Source: Trogon surrucura
Lineage: Eukaryota; Chordata; Aves; Trogoniformes; Trogonidae
Assembly: GCA_020746105.1 (NCBI GenBank)
Contig: CM036617.1
Coordinates: 171,892,412-171,956,411 of the forward strand
Length of the DNA: 64,000 nt
Direction of reading: 5' to 3'
Translations under genes and position numbers: made by a program
In this document: positions 62,166 through 64,000 of the stretch, in pieces
How positions within the stretch are numbered: position 1 is the stretch's first letter
Layout: the number at the start of each line of letters is the position of its first letter
Notes under the pieces: generated by a model
Seen by the model: the letters and a program-made list of their open reading frames with translations, nothing else
Told to the model about the DNA's origin: nothing
Database searches by the model: none

Positions 62166-64000
62166 GAATAGAGATACAACATTTTCTGTCAGAAAAATTT
62201 TTTTTACTACTAGACCCTCTAAGGAGATGATTTGATTAGATGAGTAGAACATCTGATGTTGCCCTTAGAAGCTTGTGGTTTTACAGAGATACATCTAAAG
62301 ATAAAGCTAAATTGGCATCACCTCAACAGTACGGACCTGCTCCATTTTGAAATGAAAAATGAAGATGCCTACATGTGGAAAACAAAAAATGTATCAAATC
62401 AGCTGGCTTAGCAAGCTCATAGTGAAAGTGAGAATGGAAAAACTAAGCACTGTAGCTCTTGGCTTTGCTATAAAAGCAAAGTCAATAAGACAGCCAGGAG
62501 GTTAGGAGGCCTGGCATCAAGTAGGGGCCAAGATCAATGAGCATGAGAGGCAGAATTCTGAGCCTTGGCATGAGTCAGGGTTTTCAAGGTTGCCAGGCTC
62601 CCTGCACCAGCAGATGAAGCCAAGGCTTCAGGAAGGGTTTTCATCCCAGGGCTTTGTTGTCATTGGAAAAGGCAGAGAAGTCTGGAAAGCTGCATGTGAC
62701 AACCTCCGAAAGCCCTAAGGTCCCTGAGGCAGTCCTGTCATGAGGGTCACAGGTGCTCAATGGCCTATCTACTGTCACCCTGACACAAGGCTTGCCAGAA
62801 GGCTGTGAAGCCAACAGCCTTGCACAACACCTTTTGGTTTTGATGGACTGTTACTTTCTCATGAAAGAAACTATTTCACCATAAAATTTTCAGCCAGCTC
62901 TAAAATCTTCAGAGGGTACCCTGACTACCTCAGATGGTATTTCACTGAATATCTGTTCTAACTTGCGCAAGTAAATGTGGGTAAAAATATACCCTGACAG
63001 TGGTAATGCCAGTTCCAAGGGGAAACAAGTTACAAAGGGAAATTTGTAAGAGGGTACAAACCTATCTCTAATGGTTTCTGATACAGCAATGGTTTGTGGC
63101 CAGGGGACTGAAGGAGTCCTGAAGTCACTGGCTGCAGTTGAGCCTACCCTTTTTCTAATGTATTTACATCTTCCTTATTCCCTGACATTCTATCTGCATG
63201 TTGCAGTGCTTTGTGTCAGTCACCAGAAACTCCTGTTCCTCAGGTATTTCTGCCTGTGGTGAACTGCAAGTGAACATGCAAGTGAACTGATGGAATTAAT
63301 AGTTCATTTCTCTAAAAAGTTGCTCACATTGTGGTGGCGATCTGTAAAGCCCCATACTTCCTTGGTTCCTGCAAGTCAATATTCACAGTGATCATGTGGG
63401 CTGATTGCTTATGTTGTACCACATATGAGTCATGGATGGGAATTTTCTATCAGATGTATGGTAGTGAGGCAAACCAGGAGCTTTTCTCTCTATTAGAAAT
63501 GCAATTCTTTTACAGGAATTACCACATTAAACTTATTCAGTCAGATGTGAAAATAACATGAGAAATGTTTGTTGGACACGTCGTAGCTGAAGAGAAGGGA
63601 AGTAGCCTGGCTAAACATTAGCTTCCGAAACAATTACCCTTCTAAAGAAGAACTGGCTTTTATCTTCTAAATATGATATTAACAGCAATTCAAATAACAG
63701 AACTTTGAAAGAAAGGCCTGGGCATATTTTTTCCATGACATATTTATCGGGATTACTAACAAGTTGTTAGAAAACAAAAAAGCAAGCAACACTTCAAGGA
63801 CTAGGTTATTATTATCATTGTGGTAATGATGAAGGAATATGAAGCTAGTAGTACTAAATTTAGCTATATTGATTTTAAGGTATATTAATCTTCCCTTTAG
63901 TTATATGAGAAACAGTATATTTAAGAAATGCACATTGTTTATGTTGTAATTGCATATTTCCAAGTCTTCTCATGTTTTGTGTTGAATTTAAACTTGAATT
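62166..64000. other. Non-coding sequence to window end
   Basis: AT-rich sequence with frames under 77 codons. No exon, RNA gene or repeat family recognised. Confidence 0.5.

Overview
This is vertebrate nuclear DNA, almost certainly from a bird. The evidence is the repeat content: many CR1 LINE copies with the typical avian 3' end (tandem 8-bp ATTCTATG-type repeats) and two solo LTRs of types common in avian genomes. The rest is AT-rich, CpG-poor, single-copy-looking sequence. I cannot name the species or chromosome. No host protein-coding exon, rRNA, tRNA or CRISPR array could be supported, so the window looks like a gene desert or the inside of a very large intron.

Layout. From 1 to about 12.26 kb the sequence is non-coding, with a 3'-tail-only CR1 scrap at 5.0 kb and a bare CR1-type octamer repeat at 7.6 kb. 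From 12.26 to 20.77 kb lies a dense repeat island. It opens with three CR1 elements nested inside one another: an old minus-strand copy (12264-12429 and 16483-16531) is split by a plus-strand copy (12430-12976 and 15885-16482), which is itself split by a young minus-strand copy (12977-15884). The young copy keeps part of ORF1 (GDSL-type esterase domain) and a 660-codon ORF2, but ORF2 lacks the reverse-transcriptase core in frame and has lost part of the endonuclease SDH motif. Next comes a minus-strand CR1 (17411-19069) interrupted by a 1190-bp solo LTR (17696-18885), then a 5'-truncated copy (20110-20773) nearly identical to the 3' end of the young nested element.

From 20.8 to 36.9 kb I see nothing but non-coding sequence with small tandem repeats. 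Two plus-strand CR1 copies lie side by side at 36.87-38.35 kb. A second minus-oriented solo LTR (about 40637-41309) carries a 57-bp CR1 tail inside it. The right third holds only small CR1 remnants (47.9, 48.6 and 62.1 kb), simple repeats and one possible regulatory patch at 56.94-57.42 kb, where three forkhead-type motifs sit beside a small CpG-rich stretch with an SP1-type GC box.

The only coding sequence is retroelement-derived, and all of it looks broken or truncated. The most interesting items are the three-layer CR1 nest, which gives an order of insertion, and the young CR1 whose long ORF survives the in-frame loss of catalytic regions.
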